Source of the DNA: Sphingobium phenoxybenzoativorans
GTDB lineage: Bacteria > Pseudomonadota > Alphaproteobacteria > Sphingomonadales > Sphingomonadaceae
DNA: 64,000 nucleotides
Direction of reading: 5' to 3'
Assembly: GCF_001757355.1 (NCBI RefSeq)
Contig: NZ_MINO01000003.1
Span: 1 to 64,000 of the forward strand
Shown: piece after piece, positions 45,290 through 54,198 of the stretch
Position numbering within the stretch: the first letter of the stretch is position 1
How the letters are laid out: each line of letters starts with the position of its first letter
The notes under the pieces: generated by a model
Database searches by the model: none
Told to the model about the DNA's origin: nothing
The model's input: only the letters and a program-made list of their open reading frames with translations
Position numbers and translations under genes: made by a program

Positions 45290-45517
45290 TCAATCCGCTC
45301 CAGCTGCAGACCGGGTAGCGTTGCCGCTGTTCACTCCATCAGCTCCAGTCTGGTCAGTCTCGAAGTAACCGACGCCGACAGCAATGATGAGTAAGCCAAC
45401 CACGAGTATCAGGCTGACGACGAGGATGTTTCTTGTGACTTGTGTGCGAGAGCCACTGCGCGCATCGACCGTAGATATGTGAGTCTCAGTCCCACCATTT
45501 TGTCGTTCGTTGTGCAT
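45290..45517 (-). CDS. Small single-span membrane protein (75 aa)
   Basis: Residues about 29-51 (NILVVSLILVVGLLIIAVGVGYF) form one transmembrane helix; a polar N-terminal part precedes it and an Asp/Gly/Asn/Ala-rich tail follows. AGGAGA lies five bases before the ATG. A GGAAC-N17-TGTT sequence ending 24 bases before the ATG resembles an EcfG stress promoter. Function unknown; it leads the two-gene unit with the zinc-ribbon gene. Confidence 0.65.
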   Translation of the reverse strand: MHNERQNGGTETHISTVDARSGSRTQVTRNILVVSLILVVGLLIIAVGVGYFETDQTGADGVNSGNATRSAAGAD

Positions 45518-45539
45518 ATTGCTCTCCTATCGCCATGGG

Positions 45540-45565
45540 AACAGCGAGCATCCTACACTTGTTCC
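45540..45565 (-). promoter_or_regulatory. Possible EcfG-type promoter of the 45517 gene
   Basis: On the minus strand GGAAC (45565-45561) is followed after 17 bases by TGTT. The -10 differs from CGTT at one base, so this is weaker than the promoters of the duplicated unit. Confidence 0.35.
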
Positions 45566-45670
45566 GGGTGGCTGGCCTATTGTGGATAAAAAGGGAAGCG
45601 CCATGTACAGGCCGAGCACCTGACCATCCCGCGGATATCTTACTCACCGCACTGTCAAGACCGACAAAGC

Positions 45671-45856
45671 TTATTTACTCTGCCTTTTGATCGCGAGAAA
45701 CTGCAGCGAGGCTAGCAACATAGGGACTGCCGCATGTATCATGGCCTGCCTCATGACAGCCACAACGACTTCACCTACGACACCGGCCTTGCGACATCTT
45801 CGCAGAACCGAGCTGCTGAAGAACAGACGTGGAGCTGTCACGAGGCAATGGGGCAT
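45671..45856 (-). CDS. Small hypothetical protein, second gene of duplicated unit (copy A, 61 aa)
   Basis: Aligned with the 61-residue protein at 61741-61926: shared LVTA, KAGVVGEVV-AVMRQA, HA-(V/I)PML-ASL-FLAIK. The two DNA copies differ at many sites while the protein pattern is kept, which supports a real gene. The C-terminal half is hydrophobic and could be membrane-inserted. It follows the 64-residue gene by 49 bases. Confidence 0.55.
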   Translation of the reverse strand: MPHCLVTAPRLFFSSSVLRRCRKAGVVGEVVVAVMRQAMIHAAVPMLLASLQFLAIKRQSK

Positions 45857-45905
45857 CTTGCTTGAACCCTACAATGGTAGTTGGTTCCAAGGTTCGTTAT
45901 TTAAG

Positions 45906-46100
45906 CTAACCCTTCTTCGCCAACTCATCCCCCGCTTCGTGCAATGCGACACCAGCGGTTTCGAGACCCTGCGAGGTTGCCTCAGCCAGATCGTTGAATA
46001 TCGATCCCGCCTTCTGAATGAGCGGATCAAGTTCACCCTGGTCGTAAAGAATCTTTCCAACGACCCCAAGCACGACGCCACCGAGAATTGCTCTGATCAT
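45906..46100 (-). CDS. Small membrane-anchored protein, first gene of duplicated unit (copy A, 64 aa)
   Basis: Protein of 64 residues: a short hydrophobic N-terminus (IRAILGGVVLGVVGKILY) followed by an amphipathic region (LIQKAGSIFNDLAEATSQGL) and a basic end. Identical to copy B (61493-61687) for the first 50 residues. AGGAGA lies before the ATG, and a perfect GGAAC-N16-CGTT promoter is 23 bases upstream. Function unknown; stress-induced by inference. Confidence 0.75.
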   Translation of the reverse strand: MIRAILGGVVLGVVGKILYDQGELDPLIQKAGSIFNDLAEATSQGLETAGVALHEAGDELAKKG

Positions 46101-46122
46101 AATATCTCCTATGATCTGGGCG

Positions 46123-46147
46123 AACGTAGCGTCAGGCGGTCCGTTCC
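46123..46147 (-). promoter_or_regulatory. EcfG-type general stress promoter, copy A
   Basis: On the minus strand GGAAC (46147-46143) and CGTT (46126-46123) are separated by 16 bases, the known alphaproteobacterial EcfG consensus. The ATG follows 22 bases later. Confidence 0.75.
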
Positions 46148-46357
46148 GAAGAAATCGATCGGGCTAATCCAGGTTGGTCAATAAGCCGATCAGGTGGATT
46201 GAAGATAGTCGCCAGCAGAGCACTCAACTCGTTCACATGGCGGACCTGTGCGCGCATTTCTCGCGCTGAAATTTTGGTCCGTTTTGGCCAGTATTAAAGC
46301 AGGTTCGCGCAAAATGCTAATCTTTACTCTAAGGGTATTCCCGCGCGGGGGGTGAGG

Positions 46358-46549
46358 ATGGTCAAAGATAATTTCTTCGACGGCTATATCGACGGCTGGC
46401 AAAGCATCGAGCCTGACAGCATTCCAAAACTGCCAAACATGGAACTGTCTGAAGGGGTATCACACTATCGCTACGGCTACGACATGGGTCGATCAGCAGC
46501 AAAAGACGCTAAGATGGGAAGGCAGGATTTTGACAACCCTCAGCATTAG
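46358..46549 (+). CDS. Small hypothetical protein (63 aa)
   Basis: Soluble protein of 63 residues with a FFDGYIDGWQSI front and a GVSHYRYGYDMGRSAAKDA segment, whose Gly-Tyr-Asp-x-Gly pattern hints at a small binding motif. GGGGGG lies just before ATG 46358; an earlier GTG at 46352 is also open. CTCTAAGGGT upstream is shared with the region before the DUF2383 gene. Not recognised. Confidence 0.55.
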   Translation: MVKDNFFDGYIDGWQSIEPDSIPKLPNMELSEGVSHYRYGYDMGRSAAKDAKMGRQDFDNPQH

Positions 46550-46677
46550 TCAAAGCTAATCTTGGAAAATGGCCCGATCCTGGGAATAGCACCGGGCCAG
46601 GTAAAGCGTTTGGTTTAACGCTCGGGTCGCGCGGCGGCTTTGCACCAGCACCAGCAACAGCGCACACACAAACGAAA

Positions 46678-46815
46678 TCACCTTAATCTGGGTATCGAAC
46701 CGCGACTTCCGAAGGACCCCGAATCTTCTGTTATCTCCATAATGGCGGAAACGGCAGCGGCTGCAATGATGGAGATCAATATGGCGATCCAGTTTTGAGA
46801 TAACAGCGATAGCAT
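46678..46815 (-). CDS. Possible 45-residue single-span protein
   Basis: ATG 46815 opens a frame with the membrane-like NWIAILISIIAAAAVSAIM followed by a polar tail. It starts 18 bases after the BLUF gene's stop on the same strand. The ribosome site is weak (GAGGG, about 11 bases away), so it is tentative. Confidence 0.35.
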   Translation of the reverse strand: MLSLLSQNWIAILISIIAAAAVSAIMEITEDSGSFGSRGSIPRLR

Positions 46816-46833
46816 GAGGTACACGCCCTCTGG

Positions 46834-47238
46834 CTAAGGTGCCGATTTATGAAGGTCTGCGGTGGTTTCGAACAGCGCGCGAGTGGAAGGACTTGTCCGA
46901 TCCAGTAGTTTTGAAATGCGCTGTTTCAGTTCGGAGCGCTCTGGTGACCGGCCATCATCAAATGCCATTGCCCAGCTACCGAATTCGCGTTCACCGATCT
47001 GTTTGCGATTTAGCTCCACCACCGCACGATGACGAGGGTCTAGGCTAATCTTGTGAAACAGATAATCGACGTGCCGTTCAGGCCCTTCGAGCACCTGAAG
47101 AAATCTCTTTGAGTTAAACAAAAGCAGCCCGGTGACGTCGAATTTCGAATTATTTGCGACTGCCGTCTGAAGAATGTCGTGGCAGTCAGCTAACCCCACC
47201 ATAGGCCGGGCGGAGCTAATGTAGATTATTTGAATCAC
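46834..47238 (-). CDS. Stand-alone BLUF blue-light photoreceptor
   Basis: FAD-binding BLUF domain protein of 134 residues. The key residues are in place with the spacing of short BLUF proteins such as PixD (counted from GTG 47238, two less than PixD numbering): Tyr6 in IIYISSA, Asn30, Gln48 in FLQVLEGP, Trp89 and Met91 in FGSWAMAF. The C-terminal 40 residues are helical and can serve as output or oligomer surface. The start GTG has GGAG 8 bases before it; GTG 47247 is the alternative. No output domain is fused; an EAL phosphodiesterase gene lies 2 kb to the right. Confidence 0.9.
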   Translation of the reverse strand: MIQIIYISSARPMVGLADCHDILQTAVANNSKFDVTGLLLFNSKRFLQVLEGPERHVDYLFHKISLDPRHRAVVELNRKQIGEREFGSWAMAFDDGRSPERSELKQRISKLLDRTSPSTRALFETTADLHKSAP

Positions 47239-47553
47239 TGCATTCACTCCACTATCTCAGGACGAATGTAGCCGCTATTTCCTAATTTCTTGTGCTTAAC
47301 ATTTGTTAGTATTGATCGCGTCCTGCACTTGGCGCTCATCAGCTACGATTTGAGTGCACCCAGCAAAGCCTTACGCACCGAGATGGAAAGGCTGATCCAA
47401 GTTGTCTATGAGTTAGCCGAAGCGGAGTGGGCCGCCAGCAGGTTCCGCAACCCGTGGTGTCTGGCGGCCGCTCGATAACATTTAGCGTCGAGCCATATTG
47501 CTGTCGAGCCGGACGGGTGGGCAGAAAGTTCACTTGCCGCCCACCCCTCTCGT
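47239..47553. other. Spacer with REP-like element
   Basis: No gene is supported between the outer-membrane protein's end and the BLUF start. It holds REP-like copy B. Confidence 0.6.
47430..47469 (+). repeat. Palindromic REP-like element, copy B
   Basis: GGCCGCCAG at the left end and CTGGCGGCC at the right end pair perfectly; inside are a GGTT-CCGC-AACC hairpin and a GTGGTGT stretch. It matches copy A (6018-6057) at 39 of 40 bases. Confidence 0.8.
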
Positions 47554-48102
47554 TTAAAAGTGGAAGATCACGCCAGCCATCGGCCGGATGCTGTCGAAAT
47601 CATAAGTTTCAGCTTGGAGGCGCACACGCACACCGCTGTTTCCCGTGATTCCGCTAAGCCCTATATCCTTGGGGCCGACTTCAACGCCCACGCCGTAGAT
47701 CCAGTCCTTCTGGTCGCTGTAACCACGCTTGCCATTCACCCACTGATAGCCAGCAGACGCGAAAACCATACCGCTGTCACCTGCACGGGCGCCTACGCGA
47801 CCACGAACGCCATATTCCCAATCAATGTCGCCGAAGCCCTTGGAGGCGTTGCCCTCAGCGCCCACAAAAACCGGCCCAAGCGGAATATTTACGCCTGCGA
47901 CGCCGCTAACAAGCCCGCCGTTCATGCGACCGCCGCGTGGCGAACCAAATTCGCTGTCCTTGTCAAATGTGTGATAGCCACCCAGAACGCCGACGTAAGG
48001 CTCGATCCCAAAAGCCGGGGTACCATCAGGCGCAGTGTCTTGCGAAAGCGCTGCGGTTGGCAAGGCAGCTGCGAAGGCAGCAGCGATAAACAACTTCTTC
48101 AT
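47554..48102 (-). CDS. Outer-membrane beta-barrel protein (OmpA/Omp25-like, small)
   Basis: Precursor of 182 residues. The signal peptide ends near AALSQ, followed by eight-strand barrel-like alternation (PYVGVLGGYHTFD, GLVSGVAGVNIPLGPVFVGAEGN, VRGRVGARAGDSGMVFASAGYQWV, VRVRLQAETYDFD) and a C-terminal Phe (VIFHF), the usual barrel-assembly signal. TTGGAG precedes the ATG. A CCCGCA/TGCGGG hairpin (48121-48141) lies in the leader. Probable structural or porin-like role. Confidence 0.8.
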   Translation of the reverse strand: MKKLFIAAAFAAALPTAALSQDTAPDGTPAFGIEPYVGVLGGYHTFDKDSEFGSPRGGRMNGGLVSGVAGVNIPLGPVFVGAEGNASKGFGDIDWEYGVRGRVGARAGDSGMVFASAGYQWVNGKRGYSDQKDWIYGVGVEVGPKDIGLSGITGNSGVRVRLQAETYDFDSIRPMAGVIFHF

Positions 48103-48613
48103 TCTGAAACTCCAATATCACCCGCAAGCTTATTGTGCGGGAGCCATGAAGCGATCATCGGAGAGGTTGGTTGCAGCGCAAAATCGATTAAGTCATTGTT
48201 GTTGCTAATAGGATACACGCTTTCGCAAGCGTTATGATGCGGCCGCTAACTTACTGCAGGTAAATTGATATAGGTTTGTTGCGGGCAAAATCTGTCACGG
48301 CCATATGCCAGACTCCGAGGTGCTAGCGGTATAGAAAGGCTGGCGGAAGGTTGCGAATATTCGCCCTCATGGCGGTAACGAACATGGTGTCTTTGGTTCC
48401 GGATCAACTTGAAGATATCTGTCAACGCTTGCGGTCAGCCCCCTGATCATCGACGATGGCCGACCGGATTTGGAGCTAACGGCGGCGAAGCCGACGGCTA
48501 GTTAGATTTGGGGCTGTTTGTCAGGGCACGGCACAGTAGCGCCGCCACGGTCCTGTCAGCGGCGTTGAGGCGGACACGTTGGAACCAGTATCGGTTTAAG
48601 ACGCTGATGAGGA
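48103..48613. other. 511-base spacer, no gene seen
   Basis: Holds the leader and promoter of the barrel-protein gene. The rest shows no frame with a ribosome site; parts look like decayed coding DNA. Confidence 0.5.
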
Positions 48614-48958
48614 ATGGACAACATAGCTGAACCCCAGCGTGCGATCGACCGCCTCGCGCGCTATTTGGGCACCACCAAACCTGTCGATCCATATGATTGG
48701 TCAGGACTCCTCGAACGCGCCTCGACGATTATAGCGGTGCTCAAGGATCCTGATTCTGAAATGGTTGCGGCTGGGAACGGAGATACTTGGCGCGCCATGA
48801 TCGACGCGGCACTCGTCGGGAAATGGGATATTGCTGGCGCAATGGACGCTGCGCATCATGCCCAAAAGGGTACCGACGAAGAGGGCGAGATAGAGCTGAC
48901 ACCGGAAGCCGCGCGCAACGCGGACCAGGCATCCTGGGTTAACGGCAAACCTGAATGA
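48614..48958 (+). CDS. Small hypothetical protein (114 aa), paralogue of the gene at 60599
   Basis: Mostly helical protein. The segment IIAVLKDPDSEMVAAGNGDTWRAMIDAAL recurs in the 102-residue protein at 60599-60907 (ALAVLRTMREPDQDMAAVGNAAVWERMIAAAI), and both begin with an (I/L)A-R-L lead. The motif (PD-x-(D/E)M-x-A-x-GN-x2-x-W-x2-MI-x-AA) marks a small unnamed family. Upstream, GAGGA lies about 6 bases from the ATG. Function unknown. Confidence 0.65.
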   Translation: MDNIAEPQRAIDRLARYLGTTKPVDPYDWSGLLERASTIIAVLKDPDSEMVAAGNGDTWRAMIDAALVGKWDIAGAMDAAHHAQKGTDEEGEIELTPEAARNADQASWVNGKPE

Positions 48959-49184
48959 AAGCATGTGCGCTGGAGCTTAGATACATCGTCAAAGCCGGAC
49001 ACACACTGATGGATCGAAATGCCAACAGTGTAGCCACAGAGAAATTGATACGAAGTCGAAACGGTAGCATTTCCCTTAATCTGGGTTAACCTCCTCTGTC
49101 TGCTTCATTTTTTTTGGGCAGTTAACGTCTCCTTTGGTGTTTTTCTCTTAATAGGGAGTGGGGCATCAGTGACAGGGAACCATC

Positions 49185-50828
49185 GTGCGTCTAAGCACCA
49201 GGACAATCCGCGTGCTTCACGCCTTCGCTTATGTGGTAGCGTTATTCCTGCTCGCGTTGCTGGCAATTATTTGGGCGGCGACTGGGTTTCACCCACTATT
49301 TACCGCCACTATCGCGGTGGTTATTACGATCCTTATCGCTGGATTGGCGCTCCGCTCGCGCATTGCTCTACATGAGGCTGTGATCGAGCAATACAATAAG
49401 AGTATTGCACCACAGGATGGCTATGCAACTCCAGCCATAGGATTGCGCGATGTGGCCGAACGTATTCCGGTGGTGGCGAAACGTCTCGCCGAAACGGCGA
49501 CCCGATTGCCGCAACGACACCCCGTTACTGATCTTCCCACGCGTGAACTGCTGTTATCGACCATGGATGGCGACTGGCACTGCGCAGCGCAACCGACGCT
49601 ACTGGGCATCATCGACGTCCTGGATTTCGATAGGTTATGCTCGTTCGATCAAGAAGCCGCCGACAGGCTACTCGCTATCATCGCGAGCAAACTCATCCGC
49701 ATGGCTGATCCACGACGCACTGTCGCGCAGATCGATCGCAGCCGCTTTGCAATCTGGTTTGCAGGTGCTGACTCGCAAACAGCGGAAATTGAGCTGGAAA
49801 CCCTGTCCTATGCTTTACGGAATCGTTTAGGCGAGGACGCGGGAAACCTGCAACCCCAAATCCGGTCTGCAAGCGTCAAGGCGACGCCCCAATCCGAAAA
49901 ACCCTCTGCCACGCTCGCGCGCGCCATATCGGCATTATCAATGGAAATGGCGGGAACGACCGAAATGACGGATCCGCGCGAAACTGCGCGAAAGACCTTT
50001 TGGATCGAGCAGCAATTGAGGCAAGCCATTGAAAGGCAGGAATTCGAACTTCACTATCAGCCATTCATAGATGCTGTCCGTGGCCGGATCTGCGGTGCCG
50101 AAGCGTTACTGCGATGGCACAGACACGAAGCTGGCAATCCCTCGCCATCTGTCTTCATTCCGATTGTAGAGCGCATCGGTTTGGCGGAGGAAATCGGGCT
50201 CTGGACTCTCAACACGGCCTGCAGACAGGCACGCGAATGGGAGCAAGCCGGATATATGGGCCTCAAGGTCGCGGTCAATATGTCGGCTCATCAACTGGCA
50301 CGGCCTGATCTTGATGCATTGGTCAAGCGCACTCTTGACCAGCACGGCCTTAAGCCCGGACTTTTGGAAATCGAACTAACCGAAACGGTAGCGGCGATCG
50401 ATAGCACACAGGCCAAAGCGCTTCTCCAACGTATTCGGGCCCTCGGCGTTGCGGTCTCGATTGATGACTTCGGAGCGGGTTATTCCAGTCTCAGCTATTT
50501 GAAGCAGCTCGTTTTTGACAAGCTCAAGATTGACCGGGAGTTCGTCATCGACGTTCATTGCCACAAGGACAGCCAGGCGATCTGCCAGAGCATCATCGCG
50601 CTAGGACGAGGCCTTGGCATTCCTGTCCTTGCTGAGGGGGTCGAAACGCAGGACGAATTCGCTTGGTTGCGTCGCCACGGCTGTGAACTCTTTCAAGGCT
50701 ATTATTTTTCAAGGCCGCTTCCGGCTGCCGACTTCTTCCATTTTGCTACCCAATCTCACGCCGTCACTTCTCTCATCGATATCGGACCTGCCCGGCAGTT
50801 GGCGGGCATAAAAGCGAGGCTCGCATGA
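49185..50828 (+). CDS. Membrane GGDEF(degenerate)-EAL c-di-GMP phosphodiesterase
   Basis: Protein of 547 residues with two N-terminal spans (about 12-32, 36-56), a GGDEF-like domain (about 110-220) whose active loop is SRFAIWFAG instead of GGDEF, and an EAL domain (about 270-520). All EAL catalytic marks are present: EALLRWHR near 306, AVNMSAHQL, EIELTE, DDFGAGYSS (about 427-435), KIDREFV and EGVET. So it should cleave c-di-GMP but not make it. It overlaps the LysM lipoprotein gene (ATGA) and heads the five-gene signalling operon. Confidence 0.92.
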   Translation: MRLSTRTIRVLHAFAYVVALFLLALLAIIWAATGFHPLFTATIAVVITILIAGLALRSRIALHEAVIEQYNKSIAPQDGYATPAIGLRDVAERIPVVAKRLAETATRLPQRHPVTDLPTRELLLSTMDGDWHCAAQPTLLGIIDVLDFDRLCSFDQEAADRLLAIIASKLIRMADPRRTVAQIDRSRFAIWFAGADSQTAEIELETLSYALRNRLGEDAGNLQPQIRSASVKATPQSEKPSATLARAISALSMEMAGTTEMTDPRETARKTFWIEQQLRQAIERQEFELHYQPFIDAVRGRICGAEALLRWHRHEAGNPSPSVFIPIVERIGLAEEIGLWTLNTACRQAREWEQAGYMGLKVAVNMSAHQLARPDLDALVKRTLDQHGLKPGLLEIELTETVAAIDSTQAKALLQRIRALGVAVSIDDFGAGYSSLSYLKQLVFDKLKIDREFVIDVHCHKDSQAICQSIIALGRGLGIPVLAEGVETQDEFAWLRRHGCELFQGYYFSRPLPAADFFHFATQSHAVTSLIDIGPARQLAGIKARLA

Positions 50829-51547
50829 ACCCCACCCGTCGCCCCTTCGCCAATGCCTTGTTGGCCGGGATCGTCCTCGCAGCGCTCTCAGCCTGCGGAA
50901 AGGAGCCGGTTCGGCCTGCGATGATCCAGCCGATACGGGATCCCGCGCGGCTCCATGATACGATTGGCCTACTCCAAGCCGGCAATTTGAAGAAAGCGGA
51001 GAAGGCCCTGAAAGCCGTGATCAAAAAGGATCCAACCGACCGAGAGGCCGCGACGTTATTACGGTCCATGTCCGAAGACCCGGAGACGTTTCTCGGAAGT
51101 CAGAGCTTCGCCTATACGGTTAAGGCAGGCGACGACTATCTCAGCCTTGCCCAGCGCTATCTCGGCGATCGCTACAAATTCTATGCGCTGATGCGCTACA
51201 ATGGTCGGACCGGCCCAACGCCGCTCGAACCAGGCGCAACGCTTAGGGTCCCTGGCACGAAGCCGCGCGAAGCAGCAGCGCCTCCCGCACGGGAAGCGCG
51301 CCCGGCACGAAGCGCTGGTCCGGCCAAGCCCCCCACAGCGGCAGCGCCGCCCAAGGCGGCAACGGCCGATCCCGCGCGGGCGGCAAAACTGCGCGCAAAT
51401 GGATTGAGCGCGCTTAATCGCGGGCAGGTCGCACAAGCTGTGACAGCCCTCCGGGCGGCGGCGGCTGCCGCCCCAGACGATGTCCTGATCAGACGAGACC
51501 TAGCGCGAGCCGAACGGCTCTATAAGACTGTCAAGGCGAAGGGTTGA
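50825..51547 (+). CDS. LysM and TPR-like lipoprotein
   Basis: Precursor of 240 residues with lipobox LSAC (Cys24). The mature part has a TPR-like helix pair (about 40-90), a LysM domain (about 98-145: YTVKAGDDYLSLAQRYLGD ... LEPGATLRVPG), a Pro/Ala/Lys linker and a second helix pair. LysM binds peptidoglycan, so this is an envelope protein, perhaps a scaffold linking the signalling proteins to the wall. It overlaps the EAL gene and precedes the kinase gene by 3 bases. Confidence 0.82.
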   Translation: MNPTRRPFANALLAGIVLAALSACGKEPVRPAMIQPIRDPARLHDTIGLLQAGNLKKAEKALKAVIKKDPTDREAATLLRSMSEDPETFLGSQSFAYTVKAGDDYLSLAQRYLGDRYKFYALMRYNGRTGPTPLEPGATLRVPGTKPREAAAPPAREARPARSAGPAKPPTAAAPPKAATADPARAAKLRANGLSALNRGQVAQAVTALRAAAAAAPDDVLIRRDLARAERLYKTVKAKG

Positions 51548-51550
51548 GCT

Positions 51551-53188
51551 ATGAATGCGCATTGCAACATTCCGGCCGATCGGATCGGGCGCTTCGCCAT
51601 TGAACGCCGGATCGGTGAAGGCGCGATGGCCAATGTCGCACTTGCGCAGGATCCTTCGATTGGCCGCGCCGTCGCGATCAAGACGCTCAAGCCGGAGTTT
51701 TGCCAGGAAGGCGAGATAGTGCGCCGGTTTCTAGATGAATCGCGCGCGGCCGGACGCCTGTCCCACGCCCATATCGTCACAATCTACGATGTAGGCGAGG
51801 CGGAGGGTGTTCCTTATATCGCTATGGAATATGTTGACGGCCTTCCTCTCGACCAGCTTCTCGGAACCGAGGGGCGCTTAGGTCTTGAGCGCGCGCTGCG
51901 GCTTGGTGCCCAGATCGCAAGTGCGCTCAGCTACGCCCATGGGCGTGGCGTCGTCCACCGCGACATCAAGCCCTCAAACATCCTCGTCTGCGCGCAGGGT
52001 CAGACCGCAAAGTTGCTCGACTTCGGCATAGCCCGAATCGACAGTCGCGACGAGGAACATGCGGAGCGTGATGCGCAGCGCACTCAGGTTGGCCAGGTCA
52101 TGGGGACCCCACGCTACATGAGTCCGGAGCAGGCGCTGGGACTTGCCGTGGATGCACGATCCGATCTCTTCGCACTAGGTTCGGTTCTGTACGAAATGTT
52201 GACCGGCAAGCCAGCCTTCGCGGGGACGGCTGTCGCGACCCTGGCAATTCAAATCACCCAAGACAAGCCGGTAGCCGTTGAGACGATGGTACCAGGCTGT
52301 CCCGATGGCGTGCTTGCGATCCTGACATCGCTCATGGCGAAAAAGCCAGATGAGCGCTTCGCCGACGCCGGCGCTGCTCATCGCGCGCTGCTGCGCGAGA
52401 TCGAGGCGTTGACCTCTGAGCCCGAGACGCGCCGACGCGGACTGGCGCTGTCGGTCCGAATGCCCTTGGTATTTGCGGGTGCCTCTGCGCTCGCGCTCGT
52501 TGCCAGCAGCGGGATTGTTCTCTTCCGTCAAAACGCCACGATGGAGCAAATGGCGGCGCACGCGGCCCATTCGATGGCGGATTTCGTCGCCCGCAATGCA
52601 GCGCTCCGTGTGGCGGAGAATGCGGGCCTTGCACGCGAGGAGCAAGATTGGCTTCCATTACAGGCTTTTGCGGAGACAGCCGCGCAGGATCGCTCGGTCC
52701 TTCGGCTCATAATCGCGGACGATCAGCACGTCATCCGTGCCGCAAGTGACAAGGCGTTGCTAGGCAAGGTTCATCGGACGCTTCCTGACCAGACTGGATT
52801 GGTGGTCGAACCCATTCGTTATGGAGGCGCCTCGTTCGGAACAGTCGAAATGATCTTCGATCGCCAGCCGATCGAAGCGGCGCGCGCTGAAGGGCGAAAG
52901 TGGATGATCGGCCTCAGCTTATTTGTAACCGCCCTTCTTGGGCTGGTCGGTTATATGAGTGCGCAAAGCCTGCTGCGACCCTTAAGACGTTTGCGCAAGG
53001 CAATGGAAGCGCTCGCAGATGGCGAAAAGGGCGTACGCTTGACTGCACGCCGACGAGACGAATTCGCGCCGCTGTTTGATATGTTCAATCGCCTCTCGGT
53101 GGAGGTGGAGAACCGGGCTGAACCCGACAATTTGCAGGATGCGATGGCGATGACACGCGTCGAGCGGTTCGAGCGGGAGGCAGCCTAA
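51551..53188 (+). CDS. Membrane Ser/Thr protein kinase with HAMP domain (PpkA-like)
   Basis: Hanks-type kinase of 545 residues: glycine loop GEGAMANV, Lys in VAIKTLKP (about 44), HRDIKPSN (about 138-145), DFG (about 158-160) and GTPRYMSPEQ. After the kinase comes a span (about 305-327), a periplasmic sensor of about 125 residues, a second span (about 453-474) and a HAMP segment. This layout is unusual, as HAMP follows at the C-terminal end with no further output, so sensing may signal back to the kinase. With the FHA and PP2C genes it forms the threonine-phosphorylation set known from type VI secretion. Its stop and the next ATG overlap (TAATG). Confidence 0.88.
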   Translation: MNAHCNIPADRIGRFAIERRIGEGAMANVALAQDPSIGRAVAIKTLKPEFCQEGEIVRRFLDESRAAGRLSHAHIVTIYDVGEAEGVPYIAMEYVDGLPLDQLLGTEGRLGLERALRLGAQIASALSYAHGRGVVHRDIKPSNILVCAQGQTAKLLDFGIARIDSRDEEHAERDAQRTQVGQVMGTPRYMSPEQALGLAVDARSDLFALGSVLYEMLTGKPAFAGTAVATLAIQITQDKPVAVETMVPGCPDGVLAILTSLMAKKPDERFADAGAAHRALLREIEALTSEPETRRRGLALSVRMPLVFAGASALALVASSGIVLFRQNATMEQMAAHAAHSMADFVARNAALRVAENAGLAREEQDWLPLQAFAETAAQDRSVLRLIIADDQHVIRAASDKALLGKVHRTLPDQTGLVVEPIRYGGASFGTVEMIFDRQPIEAARAEGRKWMIGLSLFVTALLGLVGYMSAQSLLRPLRRLRKAMEALADGEKGVRLTARRRDEFAPLFDMFNRLSVEVENRAEPDNLQDAMAMTRVERFEREAA

Positions 53189-54198
53189 TGTATGTCTTCA
53201 AGCTCTTCGAAGGTGACGAGATCGTTCACCCCGTTGACGCGCGTTTCCTCGCCGATGGCGTCCTGCGGATCGGCCGAGATCCGGCAGCCGACTGGGTTGT
53301 CGCCGATGTCAGTCGAGAAATATCGCGCTGGCATTGTGAGTTTGAGGCGCGGGACGGGAGGTTGAGCTTGCGCTGCCTGGGCGCCAACGGTGTCTATGGC
53401 GCCGACGGCAAGCGTATGGTGCAGGACCAAGATATTGAAATTATCGTGCCGACCTCAGTCCGCTTTGGCCCGTATGTGCTCAGCACCGACTATGCACCGC
53501 AAGAAGACTTTGGCGCTCAGAGTGAAGGCAGCACGCTAATTCTTGCGCCGCCCATGGGGCGCTCGATCTCAGTACCAACGGAATGGCAGGATAGTGAAAA
53601 TACTGGCAGTGATCCGGGTGAGTCGCTGCTCGACGCCTTCTGCGAAGGCGCAGGGCTACACGCCTCGGCTTTTGTGTCGGACAAACCTGCTGAAGTCATG
53701 CGGCAGGCAGGGGCGCTCTACCGCCAGATGCTTCTTGGAGTAGCGGATCTTATGTCCGAGCGCGAGCAACTGCGGCAACGCTATGCTCTTGCCCACACTA
53801 CGATCGGTGGAAGCAATAACAATCCTTTTAAGTGGGCGCCCTCGCAGCGTCTCGCAGTTGACCTTCTGCGGCCACCGCGGAACGGGTTTATGGCCGGTCA
53901 GGAAGCAATGCTATCTTCCTTTCGCGATATCAAAAAACATGTGATCGCAACCTTCAGTGGGTTTCACCGCGCTCTTGAATTTTCGGTCTCGACCTTCGCG
54001 CCCGCTGCGCTCGACGCTGCTGTCCAAGGGAAGAGCACTTTTCTGAAACCTCGGGCGGCGCTGATAGGTGAAGAAGCAGCGCACAGGCACACGGTGCTGG
54101 CCAATGAACTTGCAGGTGCGATGGAGGGCGAATTGGGTGCCGCCTTCCTTGCAGGCTATCATGCGGCGGAAGCGAATCTCGAAAGTCCCTCGGCATGA
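53188..54198 (+). CDS. FHA-domain protein (TagH-like)
   Basis: Protein of 336 residues. FHA domain at about 20-95: LRIGRDPAADWVV, then SREISRWHCEFE with the Ser and His of the phosphothreonine site. An acidic linker follows, then a C-terminal helical domain (about 215-325: NPFKWAPSQRLAVDLLRPP, GFMAGQEAMLSSFRDIKKHV) of the kind found in type VI FHA proteins (TagH/Fha). It should bind kinase-phosphorylated partners. Overlaps the kinase gene by one base and the phosphatase gene by 4. Confidence 0.87.
   Translation: MYVFKLFEGDEIVHPVDARFLADGVLRIGRDPAADWVVADVSREISRWHCEFEARDGRLSLRCLGANGVYGADGKRMVQDQDIEIIVPTSVRFGPYVLSTDYAPQEDFGAQSEGSTLILAPPMGRSISVPTEWQDSENTGSDPGESLLDAFCEGAGLHASAFVSDKPAEVMRQAGALYRQMLLGVADLMSEREQLRQRYALAHTTIGGSNNNPFKWAPSQRLAVDLLRPPRNGFMAGQEAMLSSFRDIKKHVIATFSGFHRALEFSVSTFAPAALDAAVQGKSTFLKPRAALIGEEAAHRHTVLANELAGAMEGELGAAFLAGYHAAEANLESPSA

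Larger units (their letters stand above)
45904..46220 (-). repeat. Duplicated promoter-plus-gene block, copy A
   Basis: The block from about 46220 down to 45904 is repeated in opposite orientation at 61377-61690. The promoter and first two thirds of the gene are nearly identical; divergence grows toward the end. Confidence 0.8.

Noticed and set aside
49090..49115. Sequence GGTTAACCTCCTCTGTC resembling the shared 22-bp element
   Set aside because: It has three extra bases in the core and lacks the AATCG block, and it faces away from any gene start on that strand.
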